Part shown: piece by piece, positions 49,401-61,150 of the stretch
How the letters are laid out: each line of letters opens with the position of its first letter
How positions within the stretch are numbered: position 1 is the stretch's first letter
From: Ilex aquifolium
Taxonomy: Eukaryota > Streptophyta > Magnoliopsida > Aquifoliales > Aquifoliaceae
DNA: 64,000 bases
Assembly (NCBI GenBank): GCA_951799425.1
Contig: OX637393.1
Span: 40,001,744-40,065,743 of the forward strand
Reading direction: 5' to 3'
Notes under the pieces: model-generated
What the model saw: only the letters and a program-made list of their open reading frames with translations
Database searches by the model: none
What the model was told of the DNA's origin: nothing
Translations under genes and position numbers: made by a program

Positions 49401-50516
49401 ACTTTATTTTGTTGCAATCTAGGTTGAATGAGAATGATTCCAAACTTCTATCAACTCCACAGGTAAGACCCTGATTCATATGTCTTCACTCATCTTTTGT
49501 GATTTTGATGCACGGTGAAGCCTAAATGCAACTGCTTTGGTGGACACACAGATTTAACGACTATTAGATGTGATGCAGTGGTAGTTCCAAATAATAACAA
49601 CTTCAGTGAGACACCCCCCTTTTTTATTTGTGGATATTAAGGTTTAAAACCACTTCCATCTATTTTTGAGAACATTGTCAAATGCAGGATTGCAATAGAA
49701 GTTTCTGATAAAGCAAGTTGTCATTATGCAGACCTTATGTCAATTTGTTAATTGGGCAGGGTAACCAGATGAAACCTTTAGTTTGGCAATGACTTGCTTG
49801 GAGATGCAAGGAATCTAAACGAAATAGAACCATTTCAGAGAGAGAAATTGATACCGACTTTTAAGAGTTGTTTCAACTTTCAAATATCGTCATGTTATTG
49901 AGCTTGCATTTTGTGATTTGACATTACTCTTGAAGTCTTATGCATTCCCTTCTTTGCTTGGAAAAGTTACAGAGAATAAGAATTAGGAACAGTTGATTGC
50001 ATTTTATTAGTGTATGCACCATAAGATCTATCTAAAATTATTTTGCTGTTACCTTAACCTTCGGCTCAAAGCAATTAGTTGCGGTAGCTTGCTTTTTAAG
50101 CTCTAGTTTCTGCTTCTTGTTGTTAATCTTTCTGACTTCAAATTCATATGTATTTTGGTGCTTGGTCTGTAAAGGACTCCAAGGCAAGACCTTTTCAAAG
50201 AAATCTTATAGACCTCAGTCCAAGCGATAAAGTTGTGTCAGAATGTAGTGTTGCTCGTGCAGTTACTAAAAGTCAATAAAATTGGGGTTATTGGCATGAC
50301 TAATCTTTTTTTGAGGTGGCTATTTAGGTAATTTTGTGAAGAGGTTACATGGGTTTTGGTACTTCTGTGTGTGCATTTGTTAGCATGTTTCAATCAGTAG
50401 TTTGAAATTAGGAAACACGGATACGGATACGGATATGAGATACGGATATGAGATACGATACGGATACGGCGATACGACAAAACTCTAAAAAATAAGATAT
50501 GGTTATGATTGGGATA

Positions 50517-50547
<31 letters not shown>

Positions 50548-51754
50548 TTTTTATTATTATGTAATGACTTAACAACTATAATTTTTAGTTATTCTTTAAC
50601 AATAATAAACAATATTAATAATTTTTTATTTTCAAAAAGTTACCTATCTTCTCACTATAGTACATCTATAAAGTGAACATAACTAATTAAAAAAATAAGA
50701 ACCAACATTTAATTATATTGTTTGCTTAAAAGTATTTGTTACTAAGATTGTAGAGTAATCAACTTATTTAAACTCTTTGGACATGTGATAATGGATAATA
50801 CTTGAACAACACCCATGTGTCTTTCAAGTCATATGAATTGTTTGTTAATGTATTGCATTGTACGTGAAATCAAAAACAATTGGTAAATATTAAAGCTAAA
50901 AATTATACATACTAGAAGTATCCGTGAAGTATCCATATATTTTATTTATTATTGGATACGCTTGGTGTGTATCCGATGAGTATCAACGGTATCTGATATG
51001 GATACGTCGACCTTAACGAATCCATGCTTTCTAGGTTTGAAACCTCTTCCAAAATTGTACCACAACACTAAAAGGAATATTCTACCAAAAATTAGTGTCC
51101 TTGACTTTTTAAAGGTAAGAAACTTTCTTTATATGTTCTCAACTGGTTGATTTTCTTCTTTTGAAGTAGTAGTATGAATGAACCCATCTTACTCAAGAAA
51201 GTTTCATGTCTTTGTAGATTGTTGAAGAAAGGGAGGCACTTCTGCAGAAGCTGCTAAACAAGAGTGTAGCAATTAAAACTCCTGAGAACTCCGAGACTGT
51301 TAATACATTTCAGGACAGTGATATAATTAATAGCACACCAGGAGACAACGGCTCATCTCAGCAGAAAGGAGTTTTAGCTGAGGATGTTAATGCATTGCAG
51401 GAGACACATATTGATGACCATGGGAATACTGAGCAGTGGTTAGAAGATGAAGATGCTGATTCATGCTCATCTGTAGATGCTCGGAAACAGCCTGAAAATG
51501 AGGAGGATTTCTCATTCAGCGATCTGGAAGACGATGATGGTGATCTCTCAGGTAGACTCTCAGGTTTCAGACCTGCCCAAAGCAAGGAGGTTTCTTCACC
51601 TAGTGAATCCAGTGAATGGGTTCGACTATGGAAAAAATCAGGAACTCAAGGTGGTTGGCAAAAGGCTCGCAAATCAACCACCCGAGAAGAAAATTCAGAA
51701 GTCGAGGAGTCAAATGATTGGCTCACGGTGGATAATGTAGATTGGGACGGTTAG
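43477..51754 (+). CDS. BSD-domain protein
   Basis: Three coding exons, 43477-43948, 49278-49462 and 51218-51754, join in frame (GT/AG) to 397 aa. The N-terminal part is Pro/Ser-rich. The BSD domain spans about residues 134-205 and is split by intron 1 after LSLPN; the domain's hallmark FW (195-196) and YF (199-200) are present in DKVFWMIYFIL. Residues 220-397 are acidic and low in order, with EDDDGD-type runs and a conserved-looking end NDWLTVDNVDWDG. BSD domains occur in TFIIH p62, synapse-associated and DOS2-like proteins; this layout (one BSD, acidic tail) is the plant SYAP1/DOS2-like type, whose role is poorly known. Intron 1 is 5.3 kb because of an antisense copia insertion; without it about 0.5 kb. 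Intron 2 carries a Mutator-like element. The frame is intact, so it may still be expressed. The start codon has a weak context; the next in-frame ATG precedes ASYSQ. Confidence 0.85.
44215..44506 (-). repeat. 3' LTR of copia element B (left on the + strand)
   Basis: 292 bp, identical by eye to 48761-49052, flanked on the left by the CAAAC duplication. Confidence 0.93.
48761..49052 (-). repeat. 5' LTR of copia element B (right on the + strand)
   Basis: 292 bp, next to the primer binding site and followed by the second CAAAC. Confidence 0.93.
50409..51034. mobile_element. Mutator-like non-autonomous element in BSD intron 2
   Basis: A 9-bp duplication with one mismatch flanks it: GTTTGAAAT (50400-50408) and GTTTGAAAC (51035-51043). 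Ends TAGGAAACACGGATACG and, on the other strand, CTAGAAAGCATGGATTCG are imperfect inverted repeats. The left end holds a GGATACGGATA-type array and the right end has inverted GTATCC blocks. No transposase. The 9-bp duplication is the Mutator-type length. Confidence 0.7.
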
Positions 51755-53570
51755 GCTACAATTTGAATCATCCAGCACCTGTAAAGCCACTGCTTTGTTC
51801 TTTTTTTCTTTCTGAATATTTCGGTTTTGTGAAGATTCAAAACCTTACGAAATAAGCTTAATTATTTTTCAATCAAGATGAATTTGCATTATAAATTACA
51901 TAATGCCACTATGAATTTGGCAGTCGAGCATTTTTTATCTCTTTGCTATCGTAAATATCTTAGAGTTGTCGAAAAGTATTCTAATTGTTCCAAGTGGTAA
52001 ATGTTGTTGCTTCTTTACAAGAGGCACTGATATTGACTTGTATTTGTGGCAGGAAAGAAAATAGGCCTGCACCTGGTCCTGAAACTGCTGTCTAGTAACT
52101 TGCTTGGCATTGGATTACTTTCAAAGATTTGTTTGCTCTTGATTGTTGATAAACAAAGTGATCATCCATACTGCATCATAATTCAGGGTTCAAGAAGAGA
52201 AGAAAGAAGTTTTTTTTTTTTTTTGGGGGGGGGGGGTCATTTTAGTTATCCTATGTGTCTGGACAAGAAAGATGAATTTAATGATTCTAAACATATTTTG
52301 ATGCATTTGAGATGCCCTGCACACATGGCTACTCGTGTAAAGAGATAATAGGCAATTAAAAGGGGAGTTGGGTGGTTATTTGGGAAGAAATAAGGGATAA
52401 TAATGACATAATTATTTGGAAAAAAGAAAGGGTATTATAGATATTTTAAGAGTGTATACCTCACCTCTTCTCCCTTCATTATAAGACTATGCAGCATCAA
52501 TCCACTCTTTGTACAAGTTATTTGTTAGTGTATATGCAGAGGCACCTGATTGAATGAAAAACAAAAAAAGCTGATACAGCATACAATGCCATAAAATTGT
52601 TTTCTTCCATATTCTTTTCCATTCATTTTTCACCAATGACTAATAAGGTTCCAACACTTCAACCTTCGAGTAGCGATTAGCGGAAGGAGCACAGTTGAAT
52701 TAATATTAGGCATATAAACAAGGGCCAGCCAAATTAGTGAAATACTGGATTTGTTCTCTCATGCTTGTTTTTTGTGAAAAAAAATAACAATTGAAGTAGA
52801 AGGTTTCTCATCTCTTCTCGAGAAAAAGTGGGCTATTTCTTGGCAATATTATGTTTAAATTCATACGTGGCATTTCTGCCCGAATCAGTAGTTTCATTTC
52901 ATATATGTTCTTGATTTTCCTGTTGTTTTTTGACATCTAAGGTTCCATCAGTTCAATTGCAGAGAGACATACAAAGGACATCCAAAAAAGAGAAAAGAAG
53001 TTCTCAGTACAGAAATATTGCTGACATCTGCTTGTTTTTGGGAAAGGGCCAGCAATATGCATCAAGGAATAATATATTTCCTTACATGAACAAATTGCAT
53101 CCTCCACCTGATCAAAGTCAAACCAATATGACATTGTGATTGCATTAGGTATATGATAGGTGGGGCTATCGTTATGGTCACTGGGAGTTCGAAAATTTCT
53201 GAAGGGTTGGATTGGATGGGTTTAATTCGGGCTTATATTGGGCATTGATCTGCATCGTGGTTTCATCGCATCGAGCGTAATTAGTCCAAGACTTAAACAT
53301 ACACCTGTAGTAAGGAATAAAAAAAAAAAGCTACCATAAATCTTTACTGTTCCCAATCTATTTCAAAGGATCACTCGTCTTTTTTGTACTTTTTTTCGAT
53401 TTTATTGTTGTTTTTTAATAAAATTATCTTATATCGCTAATCAAAAAATAAATAGATAAACCTTCTGCGTTTAATCAACTACCCTAGAGCAGCGCAACAA
53501 ATCACCTCAATGGAAGTGGAGTTCTTTTCCTAGTCAGATATGCACATAACTGATCAAACAAATAGCCCCC
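51755..53570. other. 3' UTR of the BSD gene and gene-free flank
   Basis: The 3' UTR probably ends near 51900. A T(15)G(12) junction lies at 52210-52236. About 52560-52760 is one of three copies of a local repeat (see 59935-60130 and 60745-61150). No gene is supported. Confidence 0.5.
52560..52760 (+). repeat. Local repeat, copy 1
   Basis: CAGCATACAATGCCATAAAA, GGTTCCAACACTTCAA, GAAGGAGCACAGTTGAA and AAACAAGGGC blocks recur in the same order near 59935-60130 and 60765-60915, about 75-80 percent alike by eye. Confidence 0.5.
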
Positions 53571-53995
53571 TCTTTGAATGTGTACAATTCGAGCAAGCAA
53601 ATGGCTAGCAGTGCAGGGCCGAGGAACCACAATGAAAGAGACGACAGAAGTTCTACATGACCAGATATATATGTTATTCTTCGTGCATGCAGGTCTGGTT
53701 CCTGAGAGTAAACTCCATTATTCCATCCAATCCAGCAGAAAGCGTTTTATGATTCTTAAGTAATAAAGTGAATAAACAAAGCCCGAAGCAAAGAAGTTTT
53801 TCTCCTGTAATCATGAATAGAAACACAGCCCGAAGCAAGCTAGCAAGAGAGGGAGTTCAGAATTTGAGTATTGATAGAAAGGAAGCACGGATAGCGAGTT
53901 GTTATTATGAAGTATCATGTATATAAACAATACCGGCTTCAAAGGCAGTCCATCCTGCTAACGAACAAGAACTCGGGGCTCAGACCGCCAACTCT
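53571..53995. other. Mitochondrial-like DNA (NUMT), left part
   Basis: Composition shifts to higher GC with the style of plant mitochondrial spacer: CAAAGCCCGAAGCAAAGAAG, GCAAGCTAGCAAGAGAGGGAG, GGGGCTCAGACCGCCAACTC. It continues beyond copia element C at 58793. The assignment rests on sequence style, not on a matched gene. The left border is approximate. Confidence 0.45.
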
Positions 53996-54384
53996 TGTTG
54001 AATGTGTGCATCAGTAGCTATAGGGTTGCTGATATGGATGCTGACATGGCTAGCAGAGGTGACTGCACATTTGAAACTGAGGCCGCAAGCTCAGGTTTGA
54101 ATTCCAGGTGTCTTTAAGATCAGGTTTTAAGGGCTGCAACTGATATTCAGTGCATTATATACTCTTTGACCAAGTTTTTAGGAGATTTGTTTTGATTTTC
54201 TGTTATTTACTAGCTGTTAAGGTTAGTAGCTAAAGTTTAGGAAGTTTGTTGCTTTTATTTCTGGTTTTTAGTTGCAAACTCATGTATTTAAGCAGATCAT
54301 TCTTTAATAAAAATATAACTTTCTCCCATTTTCTTTTGTTCTTTATATGCTCTCTTTCTCTTGTTCTTAGTTAAGTTTACAACA
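53996..54384 (+). repeat. 5' LTR of copia element C
   Basis: 389 bp; contains TTTAATAAAAATATAA and a CT-rich stretch near its end, and matches 58404-58792 at about 97 percent by eye. Confidence 0.92.
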
Positions 54385-57300
54385 AATTGGTATCAGAGCT
54401 GCCTTCTTAAAGGGACTTGTGAGTGATCCGAGTGAACCTCACCAAACAAGGCCTAAACACCTTGCTTCCATCCATTAAATAAATGGATTCTGTAACACCA
54501 TTCACAGCATTAGCACCACCAGTGTTTAATGGTGACAATTATCATGTCTGGGCAATCAGAATGGAGGCACACCTACAGGCAAATGATCTCTGGGAAGTTG
54601 TTGAGGAAGACTACGAAGTTCTTCCATTACCAAACGATCCAACAATGGCACAGCTCAAAAATCATAAGGAAAGGAAAGGAAAGCAAGAAAGTCAAAGGCA
54701 AAAGCTTATTTGTTTGCTGCTGTCTCACCACCAATTTTCACCAGAATTATGACCATGAAATCAGCATTTGAAATCTGGAATTTCCTCAAGAATGAATATG
54801 AAGGAGATGAGAGGATCAAGGGAATGCAAGTGTTGAATCTAGTCAGAGAATTTGAGATGCGGAAAATGAAGGAGTCAGAGACAATCAAAGAATATGCTGA
54901 TAAGCTTCTTAGCATTGTCAACAAGGTAAGATTACTTGGTTCTGAATTTTCTGATTCAAGAATAGTTCAGAAAATACTAGTAACTATCCCTGAAAGATTT
55001 GAAGCTACTATTTCTTCCTTGGAGAATGCTAAAGATCTGTCAAGAATTAGCTTGGTAGAGCTTCTAAATGCTTTGCAGGCCCAAGAACAAAGAAGAATAA
55101 TGAGGGCTGAAGGTTCTGTGGAGGGAGCATTGCAAGCTAAATTGCATATCAACCAAGGAGAAAAAGGCAAAAAAAAAAAAAAACAAAAAGAAGAATTCTA
55201 GCACACCAGAAGCAGCTGCTAACACCAGCAACAGTAGTGGAGGAAACAACAAAGAATTTCCTCCTTGCAGACACTGTGGCAAAAAGGGTTATCCACCTTT
55301 CAAGTGCTGGAGAAGACTTGATGTTAAGTGTGATAAGTGCAACAAGTTGGGGCATCATGAGAGAATCTGCAAAAACAATTTTCAGCAGAGGAATGAGGCT
55401 CAAGTTGCAGACCAGCAGGAGGAGGAAGAACAATTGTTTGTAGCAACCTGTTTTGCAAGCAGCAGCTTAAGTGAATGTTGGCTAGTGGATAGTGGTTGTA
55501 CCAATCGCATGACCTATGATCAAGAGCTTTTTAGAGAGCTAGACAGATCAGAGGTATCAAAAGTCAGAATTGGCAATTGTGAGCACATTACTGTCAAAGG
55601 AAAGGGAACTGTAGCAATTGAAAGTTGCACAGGTACTAAACTAATTACTGATGTTTTGTTTGTACCTGATATTGACCAAAACTTGCTAAGTGTGGGACAG
55701 TTACTTGAGAAGGGATTTAAAGTCATCTTTGAAGATAAACAATGTCTAATCAAGGATGCTAATGATAAGGAAGTCTTCAGAATCAAAATGAGAGGCAAAA
55801 GTTTCTCACTAGATCCAATGAAGGAGGGGCAAGCAGCTTATCCTATTGCTATGAGCAACACAGAGACCTGGCACAAAAGACTAGGTCATTTTCATCATGC
55901 AGCAGTCTTGTCTATGCAAAGGAAGCAGCTGGTTCAGGCATTGCCTCACTTAGAAGCTGATGTGCCAAATTGCAAGGCTTGTCAGTTTGGCAAGCAAGCA
56001 AGATTACCCTTCTCACAGTCAACTTGGAGAGCAACTGAGAGGCTGCAACTCATCCACACTGATCTGGCTGGACCTCAGAGAACTCCTTCACTTAAAGGGA
56101 GTAAATATTACATAGTTTTCATTGATGACTTCACCAGAATGTGTTGGATTTATTTTCTCAGATTTAAGTCAGAAGTTGCAGGAGTTTTTTTTAAATTCAA
56201 GCAGTGGATTGAGAACCAAAGTTGCTGCAAGATTCAAGTTCTAAGGTCTGACAATGGCAAAGAATATACTTCAGAACAATTTAACTTATTTTGTGATGAA
56301 GCAGGCATTGAGCATCAACTCACTGTTCCATACACTCCACAACATAATGGAGTGAGTGAAAGGAAGAACAGAACAATTGTGGAAATGGTCCGATGCATGA
56401 TCTATGAAAAAGGATTGCCTACGGAGTATTGGGCAGAGGCTGCAAACACTGCAGTATTTCTGCTAAACAGACTTCCCACCAAAGCAGTGAATGGGAAGAC
56501 TCATTTTGAGGCCTGGTATGGTTACAAGCCTTCTTTGCAAAATTTTAAAGTGTTTGGATGCTTGTGTTTTACTCATGTGCCACAGATTAAAAGAGACAAG
56601 CTTGATAAGAAAGCTGAGCCTGACATCTTTGTGGGATATAGCTCAATATCTAAGGCTTACAGAGTTTTCCAACCTCACACAAAGAAAATTCTGATAAGCA
56701 GGGATGTTCACTTCATGGAGAATGAGCAATGGAACTGGAAAACAGCAGAAAAGAAGCTAATTGCTGATCCTATACAAAATCAGGATGAGTTAGTTGATGA
56801 CCCTCCTGTAAGAGGCACTAGATTGCTCTCTGATGTTTATCAGAGATGCAATGTTGCAATTCTTGAACCTGCAGGGTATTGGGAAGCTGAAAAGGATCCC
56901 AAATGGAGGGCTGCAATGCAGGAGGAGCTCTCCATGATTGAAAAAAATCAGACTTGGGAACTTGTTGAAAGACATGAACATAGAAAGGTGATTGGAGTCA
57001 AGTGGGTGTTTAGAACAAAGCTAAACGCAGATGACTCAATTAACAAGCACAAAGTGAGGTTAGTGATAAAAGGGTATGCTCAAGTTTTTGGTGTGGATTT
57101 TTTTGATACATTTGCCCCTGTTGCAAGGCTAGATACAATCAGGCTGCTGTTAGCCATTGCAGCACAAAAAAGATGGAAAATCTACCAACTTGATGTGAAA
57201 TCAGCATTTCTAAATGGATTTCTAGAGGAAGAAATCTATGTTGAGCAACCTGAAGGTTTTGCTGTGAAAGGGCATGAGAACAAGGTTTATCTATTGAAGA

Positions 57301-58403
57301 AGGCTTTGTATGGTTTAAAACAGGCCCCAAGGGCTTGGTACAGCAGAATTGATGAGCATTTGTTGGACTTAGGCTTTGTTAAAAGCCTTAGTGAATCAAC
57401 TTTATATGTCAAAGGTGATCAAGCTAACTTAATTGTGATCTCCTTGTATGTTGATAATCTTCTAGTTACAGGGAACAATGCTGAACTTATCCAGCAGTTC
57501 AAAGAAGACATGAAACAAGTCTTTGAGATGACTGACCTGGGAGAAATGTCTTACTTCCTTGGAATGGAGATTAAACAGGAAGAGGATAAAATTTTCATTC
57601 GTCAAAGGAAGTATGCAAAAGAGATCCTAAAGAAATTTAACATGGAGAATTGTAAAAGCATGAGTACTCCAATGTGTCAAAAGGAGAAGCTGTGCAAGGA
57701 TGATGGAGCTGAACAAGCAGATGAAACTCTTTACAGAAGTTTAATTGACTGCTTAATGTATCTCACAGCAACAAGACCAGATATCTTGCATGCTGTAAGT
57801 GTATTATCAAGGTTCATGAATTGTGCAAGTGAAAGTCATTTTAAAGCAGTAAAAAGAGTTCTAAGGTATGTCAAGGGGACCTTAAGTTATGGTATCAAGT
57901 TCAGTACATGTCAGAGTTTCAAGCTGCAGGGTTACTCTGACAGTGATTGGGCGGGGTCTTTAGATGACATGAAAAGTACCTCAAGCTATTGTTTCAGCTT
58001 TGGATCAGGTGTGTTCTCTTGGTGTTCGAAAAAACAAGAAATTGTTGCACAATCAACAGCTGAAGCAGAGTTTATAGCAACCCTAGCTGCTGTTAATCAA
58101 GCCTTATGGCTAAGAAAAATTCTAATTGATTTACACTTGGAGCAAGGGATGAGTACAGAGGTGATGGTGGACAACCAAGCAGCTATAGCCATCTCCAACA
58201 ATCCAGTTTTTCATGGAAAAACAAAGCATTTTAGTATAAAGTTGTTCTTTCTCAGAGATGTTCAAAAAGATGGTGCAGTGTGTTTGAAGTATTGCAAGAC
58301 TGAAAACCAGCTAGCAGATATCTTCACTAAAGCTCTTCCTAGAAGCAGGTTTGAGTTTCTAAGAGAGAAACTTGGAATCTCCACCCACTGATGCAAGGAG
58401 GAG

Positions 58404-58792
58404 TGTTGAATGTGTGCATCAGTAGCTGCAGGGTTGATGATATGGATGCTGACATGGCTAGAAGAGGTGACTGCACATGTGAAACTGAGGCTGCAAGCTC
58501 AGGTTTGAATGCCAGGTGTCTTTAAGATCAGGTTTTAAGGGCTGCAACTGATATTCAGTACATTATATACTCTTTGACCAAGTTTTTAGGAGATTTGTTT
58601 TGATTTTCTGTTATTTACTAGATGTTAAGGTTAGTAGCTAAAGTTTAGAAAGTTTGTTGCTTTTATTTCTGGTTTTTAGTTGCAAACTCATGTATTTAAG
58701 CAGATCATTCTTTAATAAAAATATAACCTTCACCCATTTTCTTTTGTTCTTTATATGCTCTCTTTCTCTTGTTCTTAGTTAAGTTTACAACA
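58404..58792 (+). repeat. 3' LTR of copia element C
   Basis: 389 bp, preceded by the purine tract and followed by ACTCC. Confidence 0.92.
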
Positions 58793-59519
58793 ACTCCAGC
58801 TTGGCTTTCTTCTGGCTCGCTTTTTGCCCTCTTGCGAGTTACCTCTCTTTATCTCGTTCCTATTCAAAGCCAGGTTGTTAGCAGGGCAACTGTTTGGGCA
58901 TCTTGTTTGCTCTGCACTTGATGCCAAACTCAAGCTTGTCCATAGAACGAGTTCCGCTAAGCGACTAGCTGACTTGTTTCCTAAGTTTGTAGCTCAAGTT
59001 TCCCTTAGCAGCAGCAAACCTTACTTAGCTAGCGCTACCTTTAGCAAGGAAGATAGCTACAACTGAGCTGCCTTATTGTAACAAGTAAGCAAGTAAACTA
59101 CCTTATCTCATTAGCGAAGCTAGAGTATATGAGTAGACTGCTTTCTTAGTGAAAAGTTTCTTTTATAAAATGACTTTCTCTCCCTTACTGTGGGAAGTCT
59201 GGTTTGCTGCTCTTCAAGTAAGAAAAGGACTTACACCATCCGGGGACCGGCTTCGCGAGACCATTTCGGTCCACACCGGAGAACTCGTCTCTCGGGCTAG
59301 GCTATATTGGGCGGAGGATCACCTTTCTTTACTACAAGAGCAGAAAACAAGACACTAATCTACATAATTAGAGAGGTGAACCAGATTGATCGAAAACATA
59401 ATCCAACTTGCATGTGTTAAGCATATAGCCAATAGTTTCTTAGCGCTTAGCTACTGCGTATAAGCTTAAACCTGCTCTTACAAGAAAGTAAGTAATCTCA
59501 AGGCCCGGGCATTCATCCA
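58793..59519. other. Mitochondrial-like DNA (NUMT), right part
   Basis: Continuation of 53571-53995 past copia element C: GCTCGCTTTTTGCCCTCTTG, GAAGATAGCTACAACTGAGC, GGGGACCGGCTTCGCGAGAC. GC content is clearly above the nuclear surroundings. No standard mitochondrial gene is recognised, only spacer-like sequence. Frames at 58824-59066 and 59149-59358 have no known domain. Chloroplast origin seems less likely because I recognise no plastid gene. Confidence 0.45.
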
Positions 59520-59934
59520 ATGCTTATTTTTAGGCATAGCATTAGCCTATTTCTGCGAGTCAATCAAATTGGAGCTTTGACCTCTGAAAACTTGAAAGCA
59601 TCCAAAGGAGGACCAAAGTCCCAAACCATAAAAACAAGTTTCCATACACAGGTTCCTTTGGGTGTGCTGTACATTTTAGTAGTAAAGGAGAGAAATTATT
59701 TTCAAAATGTCGACTGAACATCAGAAATTTAGAAGGAAACTTTTTTTCCTGCATCAATACGAAAACAATGTCAACTGCACAAAAGTGAGATTTCGTCTCT
59801 CAATAATTTGCAGTGGCTATAATTGGAACCATAAGTTCTTGATAATGATTTCAAGAACATGCCGAGCTGGTTGCCTGCCATATGGGACGTGCATTGGAGC
59901 CACACTTAGTTTCTTTTATTTGGCTGATAGAGCG

Positions 59935-60130
59935 TGCCAGGTTCCAACAGTTCATTATTTGAGCAAAGATTGACAGAAGGAACACACTTGAAACAATATC
60001 AAGCATTTAAACAAGGGCTATTTCTTAGGATTGTGTATACAACTCTGAGCTCGTCTTCATGAATTTTCCACAGCGTCTCCAATTCTCCCCATGTTTGATA
60101 TTCCAAGTCTACACCATATAAGATATCATG
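59935..60130 (+). repeat. Local repeat, copy 2
   Basis: Shares GGTTCCAACAGTTCA, AACAAGGGCTA, then TCCAATTC and TCTACACCATA blocks with 60745-61150, in the same orientation. Confidence 0.5.
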
Positions 60131-60469
60131 AATGGACCATAACAAATTTCTCAATAGCTTACTTAATATACCAAGAGAGGAGGGATATATGCATCGTATG
60201 TTTACATGATGTTCATTTATATACCAAATTCGTAAAAGTTATTTGTTTTCAAGAAAAAAGCAAACCAGTACTCTTACATGGGAAAACACATCAACACAAT
60301 CTAACTGTCCTATCTATTGGTATATCCCTACCCTATCATAAACATTTTAGAAAACATGGAATATGGAATGTAGTTATTTTTCCACATACCGAAATGATCC
60401 AAGTTCCAGGTAACAATGCATATGAGGTTTGGTGTACAAGCACCCAAATCCAAGTTTAAAGGAATGATA

Positions 60470-60540
60470 CTGTTTTTAAGGGACAAAGAATTATCATCTG
60501 AATGGAGTTAAGCAATTATAAGTTAACATAATGAGTCATT
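60470..60540 (+). repeat. Second local repeat, left copy
   Basis: GACAAAGAATTATCATCTGA, GGAGTT, GCAATTATA, ATGAGTCATTACT; the same order recurs at 62865-62935. Confidence 0.6.
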
Positions 60541-60744
60541 ACTACAAGCTGTCAAGATGCAAATAATGTTAACACTAAGCAGATTCAATCTCACAATCCT
60601 TCAATCAGTTTACTTTTATGAAAAAAGATATTCTGGAATTGCTTTTTAACCAAATAACCCAAAAATTGGTAAAAGTGAACCATCCCAGAAGAGTAATTCC
60701 CCTCCTATCTCCTCCAAAACCCTTGAAACCAACACTAAATATAG

Positions 60745-61150
60745 ATGACATGGATCAGGGCCACTCAACAGCATATGATGCCATATGACTGTTTTCCTAC
60801 ACAGGCCTTTTTTTAGTCTAATTTTTCTTCAATTACTAATCATAATGTTCCAACAGTTCAATCTTTGAGCAATGATTAACAAAACGAGTACAGTTAAACA
60901 AAGGCTAGCAAAATGAATCAGGAGCAACCCTCAAAGTAAAAGAAACTCAACAAATGCAACGAAAGTTGTGGAGTTACATAAGTTATGTCGGAGGATTGGC
61001 GCCAAGAATTCTATTTCTTAGCACCGTGAATACAAATCTTAGACCATTTTCATGGATTCTCTGCACACATGGTCTCCAATTCATCAAGTGTCCTACCTTC
61101 CCAAGTGTACACCATAGAGATAATCATAGACTGAACTCTCGCTGTTGTAG
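60745..61150 (+). repeat. Local repeat, copy 3 (longest)
   Basis: Matches 52560-52760 in its left part and 59935-60130 in its middle and right. On the minus strand its right end reads MVYTWEGRTLDELETMCAEN, which may be the 3' end of the decayed coiled-coil gene next to it. Confidence 0.5.

Larger units (their letters stand above)
53996..58792 (+). mobile_element. Ty1/copia LTR retrotransposon C, inserted in NUMT-like DNA, broken
   Basis: LTRs of 389 bp (TGTTGAATGTG to TTTACAACA) differ at about 12 positions by eye, near 3 percent. The duplications ACTCT (53991-53995) and ACTCC (58793-58797) differ at one base. A TTGGTATCAGAGC primer site follows the 5' LTR and an AAGGAGGAG purine tract precedes the 3' LTR. 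Parts: gag about 54.48-55.2 kb, zinc knuckles near 55.27-55.37, protease near 55.5, integrase about 55.9-56.6, reverse transcriptase about 57.0-57.6 and RNase H about 57.9-58.35. Most of the polyprotein is one long open stretch. It is broken, with about two breaks. It is the oldest of the three, roughly a million years if a rate near 1.3e-8 per site per year holds. Confidence 0.92.
59520..61000. other. Locally duplicated spacer, no intact gene
   Basis: Holds two copies of the local repeat (59935-60130 and 60745-61150) and one of a second repeat (60470-60540). A 122-codon + frame at 60091-60459 shows no domain, lies partly in repeat DNA and is not called. Confidence 0.5.

Noticed and set aside
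60091-60459. 122-codon + frame
   Set aside because: No domain or codon signal that I can see; it overlaps a local repeat whose homology lies on the other strand.
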